64,000 nucleotides of DNA, taken from NCBI GenBank assembly GCA_023459055.1, contig JAEWVR010000026.1, forward strand, positions 1-64,000, given 5' to 3'. The position numbers were made by a program, and so were the translations under genes. The notes under the pieces were generated by a model. The model was not told the DNA's origin. It saw nothing but the letters and a program-made list of their open reading frames with translations, and ran no database searches. This stretch comes from Fibrobacterota bacterium (GTDB lineage Bacteria > Fibrobacterota > Chitinivibrionia > Chitinivibrionales > Chitinispirillaceae). This document shows, piece by piece, positions 61,673 through 64,000 of the stretch. Each line of letters starts with the position of its first letter. Positions within the stretch are counted from its first letter, which is position 1.

Positions 61673-62197
61673 ATGGATGACAAGACAAGAAAAGCAATTG
61701 TAAAAGACAAAGTCATTTCATCAATGGCGAAAAAGCTCGCCAATGAAGATACGGCTGCCGATATCGAGAAAATCAAAAAGAAGCGGAAACGTAAACCTGT
61801 AGTCGGTTATGTCGCGGCAGTACTCTTTACCGTCGTAATGACCGTGTCGTTTTACTTTGCGATATTGTCAACTGAAAAAGTACAGGAGGAGCAGCGTGTA
61901 GCTGTACAGAAGGCACTGGAGGATAATCCTCTTAGCAGGCTCCGGTCAGCTCTGACAAATGATATTATAACTGCCGATCAGTTTGCATTTTATTGCAGAG
62001 ATTTACTGGTGCGATATGACTCGCTTCCTGAACAATACAAGACGGAAAAAGTAATTTTGTCACGTGGTGATATTTATGCAGCCATTATATCCGTCTGGTT
62101 CAATTTGTATCCTAAGACAAAGATCACGCTTACCAGAGAACTTACTGGTTTGAAGGATGCTGTGGAGAATTACATGGATTCACTTGGTGTAAAGTAA
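61673..62197 (+). CDS. Single-span membrane protein of unknown function
   Basis: 174 residues. A charged cytoplasmic part with a basic run KIKKKRKRKP precedes one membrane span (VVGYVAAVLFTVVMTVSFYF), then a helical periplasmic domain of about 115 residues (NPLSRLRSALTNDIITADQF). Not recognised. Followed after 11 bp by a degenerate receiver gene, suggesting a two-gene unit. Confidence 0.6.
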   Translation: MDDKTRKAIVKDKVISSMAKKLANEDTAADIEKIKKKRKRKPVVGYVAAVLFTVVMTVSFYFAILSTEKVQEEQRVAVQKALEDNPLSRLRSALTNDIITADQFAFYCRDLLVRYDSLPEQYKTEKVILSRGDIYAAIISVWFNLYPKTKITLTRELTGLKDAVENYMDSLGVK

Positions 62198-62208
62198 CAC
62201 GGAATCGT

Positions 62209-62811
62209 ATGACTGTACTTCGCAAAAAAAAAATCCCAATACATGTGCTTGTTATGGATCGTGATAGGGAGCTTGCTGCAATGCTTTGTGATATACTTTC
62301 GAAGTCGGGGGTGTGTATATCACAGCAGGTTGGTACAATTGCGGAAGCTCAGAAAACAGTTGATGGTTGCGAACGGGTGGATGTGTGCATTCTTGAGGTG
62401 TATTATGATGGTGTCAATGAAGCTGCGATCGGATTTATTAAAAGCAATGCAAGAAAGGTTTCGTGTGTCGTTTTTACTCAATCGGAATCAGCAGGCCTTG
62501 GAGCGCGCTGTTGTGAAGCCGGTGCTAAAAAAGTAGTTGACAAAAAAAACTTTGACAAAGAGGATTTCATAAGAATGGTGGAGTACGTTGCGTCTTTGCA
62601 TTTGATCAATCCCGGGTATACTTCGCATGGAACAGACACATATGATAGCGCAACGGGTATACTTCTTGAAAAATGTCCTGAAACGGTTACTGCATGGGCT
62701 GAACTTACAGGGATTTCGGATCGTCAGTTACGTGGACTGGTTAAAAAAAATTCAAAAATCAGTGCCAGGGACGCACTCTATCTTGCAGCAAGGTTAAGAA
62801 AACGGATATAA
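62209..62811 (+). CDS. Degenerate receiver-domain protein
   Basis: 200 residues. IHVLVMDRDRELAAMLCDIL corresponds to the beta1 and acidic region, and VDVCILEVYYDG to the phosphorylation loop, where a Glu stands in place of the usual Asp; CVVFTQSE and AKKVVDKKNF fit the Thr/Ser and Lys sites. A C-terminal helical domain (AWAELTGISDRQLRGLVKKN) may bind DNA in the style of Fis-like or HTH domains. The Glu could mimic a constitutively phosphorylated state. Directly upstream of pilin genes. Confidence 0.7.
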   Translation: MTVLRKKKIPIHVLVMDRDRELAAMLCDILSKSGVCISQQVGTIAEAQKTVDGCERVDVCILEVYYDGVNEAAIGFIKSNARKVSCVVFTQSESAGLGARCCEAGAKKVVDKKNFDKEDFIRMVEYVASLHLINPGYTSHGTDTYDSATGILLEKCPETVTAWAELTGISDRQLRGLVKKNSKISARDALYLAARLRKRI

Positions 62812-62961
62812 TTGGATCATTAAATAAATGCCTTATGCGCTTAATCAGCGATGTAGTAATGTCTTAAGTGATGAAAACTACAACAGGAAATTTAACTTCC
62901 GGTTTTTATGATAAAGGTGTATATATAATTAAACAAAAAGTTCATTTGTACAGGAGCTACT

Positions 62962-63321
62962 ATGAACATCAGAAATCAGCAGGGTGGTACATTGGTTGAG
63001 GTTATCATAGCAATGTTCATACTTGCACTGATCATTGTGGGATTAAATGCTGGCGTACTCAGCCTGATTAAATCAAATTTATCGTCAAAGGAGCTGTCTG
63101 CAGCAACATCAACTGCCTATAGCTTATTTGAAGATTTGAAAGTGGCCAGCTATTCCAGTATCACAACAGATCAGGATACTATGAATAACAAATATATCAG
63201 AGCGTGGACTGTTACAGCCAGTTCAGATACATCGCAGAAAACAATTAATATATCCGTTTATTGGCCGGTTACGGTACAATCGCATAAAATAACACTTTCA
63301 ACAATTATCGCACGACCATAG
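62962..63321 (+). CDS. PilV-like type IV prepilin / pseudopilin
   Basis: 119 residues. MNIRNQQGGTLVEVIIAMFI has the prepilin peptidase site (QGG then TLVE with Glu at +5) and a hydrophobic helix. A small beta domain follows. AGGAG precedes the ATG. Followed by a second pilin-like gene 9 bp on, as in pilV-pilW minor pilin clusters. Confidence 0.85.
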   Translation: MNIRNQQGGTLVEVIIAMFILALIIVGLNAGVLSLIKSNLSSKELSAATSTAYSLFEDLKVASYSSITTDQDTMNNKYIRAWTVTASSDTSQKTINISVYWPVTVQSHKITLSTIIARP

Positions 63322-63330
63322 GGTTTTAAA

Positions 63331-64000
63331 ATGATCAATAGGAAAAAAGATATATCTGGTGCTACGCTTATCGAGTTGATGGTGGCTATGTTTATCGGCT
63401 CGTTAGTTGTTATGGGGGCATATCAGGCGTATAACTATGTGACTAAAAGTACTGCCCGTGAAAATGAAAAAGCATTGATTCAGAAAGATATCGTGACAAT
63501 TACTGAACGGTTGGGAAAAGATATCCGCATGGCGGGAAATGGTCTTCCCGGTAATGGTATAAGGGTTGCTCTGTACACTGATAAAAGCGATACGCTTGAG
63601 CTTTTTTATAATAACGAGTTGACTGGAGCAAAACCGGCTGCGAATATTCTTTATGATGATGTTAAACTATTTGCAGCAAATTGTGTTGGTGCAAAAGCGG
63701 ATGGTTATATCTGTATTGCCGGGCGAAGTGTTGATACTATTTACAGACAGATCTCGCGAGTCGGAAATAATGCCTCCGGAGTAGATACGATCCATTTAGA
63801 CGGTAAAGTTGGTGCCGGTACATTTCTTATTGACTCAACAATGCTTCATTATTGTGACCGGATTGCATATGAGATACAGACAGTAGACGGAGAGGGAACT
63901 CTTGTTTTGTCAAAAAATGCTATGGGTGTTCCGCTTGGTTCAAAGATTGATACGATGAATATTACCCCTAAAAATAAGGCCGGAACAGTATTAACAGGTG
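63331..64000 (+). CDS. PilW-like type IV minor prepilin, partial
   Basis: At least 223 residues, running off the right edge. MINRKKDISGATLIELMVAM carries the prepilin cleavage site (SG then ATLIE). Then MGAYQAYNYVTKSTARENEK, RLGKDIRMAGNGLPG and a beta-rich domain, as in the PilW family (RxDIRxAG motif). Minor pilins prime or tune pilus assembly. The rest of the cluster lies outside the window. Confidence 0.85.
   Translation, partial: MINRKKDISGATLIELMVAMFIGSLVVMGAYQAYNYVTKSTARENEKALIQKDIVTITERLGKDIRMAGNGLPGNGIRVALYTDKSDTLELFYNNELTGAKPAANILYDDVKLFAANCVGAKADGYICIAGRSVDTIYRQISRVGNNASGVDTIHLDGKVGAGTFLIDSTMLHYCDRIAYEIQTVDGEGTLVLSKNAMGVPLGSKIDTMNITPKNKAGTVLTG

Overview
The window is a stretch of chromosome from an AT-leaning (roughly 40% G+C by eye) diderm bacterium. 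Evidence for an outer membrane is an lpxB gene, an LptE-like lipoprotein, several lipobox proteins, PEGA/TSP3 and beta-barrel-like envelope proteins and type IV pilin-like genes. A SpoVG gene, an olsBA-type ornithine-lipid pair, a sigma-54 activator and large Ig-repeat lipoproteins would fit Fibrobacterota (Chitinispirillia-like), but this is an inference; no rRNA is present to settle it. No transposase, integrase, CRISPR array or phage gene was recognised.

Region 1 (1-9.2 kb) is an accessory/defence island: two DUF4143-type AAA+ ATPases, one internally deleted ATPase remnant, a 961-residue primase-helicase-PLD nuclease of TOTE type, and three toxin-antitoxin modules (mazEF; AbrB-type antitoxin plus Doc/Fic; hepT-mntA), interspersed with dispersed repeats. 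Region 2 (9.3-34 kb) is mostly housekeeping and envelope: an RlmD-like methyltransferase, a PEGA surface protein, lpxB, an AraC-type regulator, manC, a PHP phosphoesterase, two large exported proteins, metY, a V4R/XylR-type sigma-54 activator divergent from a radical-SAM operon, a methyltransferase, cysteine synthase and uvrA. Region 3 (34.2-36.5 kb) is a compact KaiC-like ATPase / two membrane proteins / two CheY-like receivers operon. Region 4 (37.1-40.4 kb) is spoVG, tRNA-Gln and rplY-pth-rpsF-rpsR-rplI. Region 5 (40.5-55.5 kb) holds an FMN-binding protein, unknown exported proteins, olsBA, NUDIX, an outer-membrane pair, a DnaQ-DinG helicase fused gene, LptE-like, dapF and a SemiSWEET-like gene. 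Region 6 (55.5-60.4 kb) is a second accessory stretch: another DUF4143 ATPase bracketed by repeat elements, hsp20, tRNA-Ser with a duplicated 3' end 1.47 kb away, a second internally deleted ATPase remnant, an isochorismatase-like hydrolase and a deleted nucleotidyltransferase. Region 7 (60.5-64 kb) has an SDR, a membrane protein, a degenerate receiver and the start of a pilin operon.

The most unusual signal is that all five DUF4143 ATPase loci (three intact, two remnants) carry a near-perfect inverted repeat 17-29 bp before the start codon. The arm sequences differ between loci while the layout is shared. One remnant (7302-7519) matches the 617-1780 gene from exactly this palindrome to exactly the end of the reading frame, with about 1 kb of the middle missing, as if palindrome plus gene moves as a unit and decays by internal deletion. 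A second strong signal is a family of about 100-bp inverted-repeat elements (six full copies, one half copy), plus two further inverted-repeat families, nearly all placed just downstream of genes.
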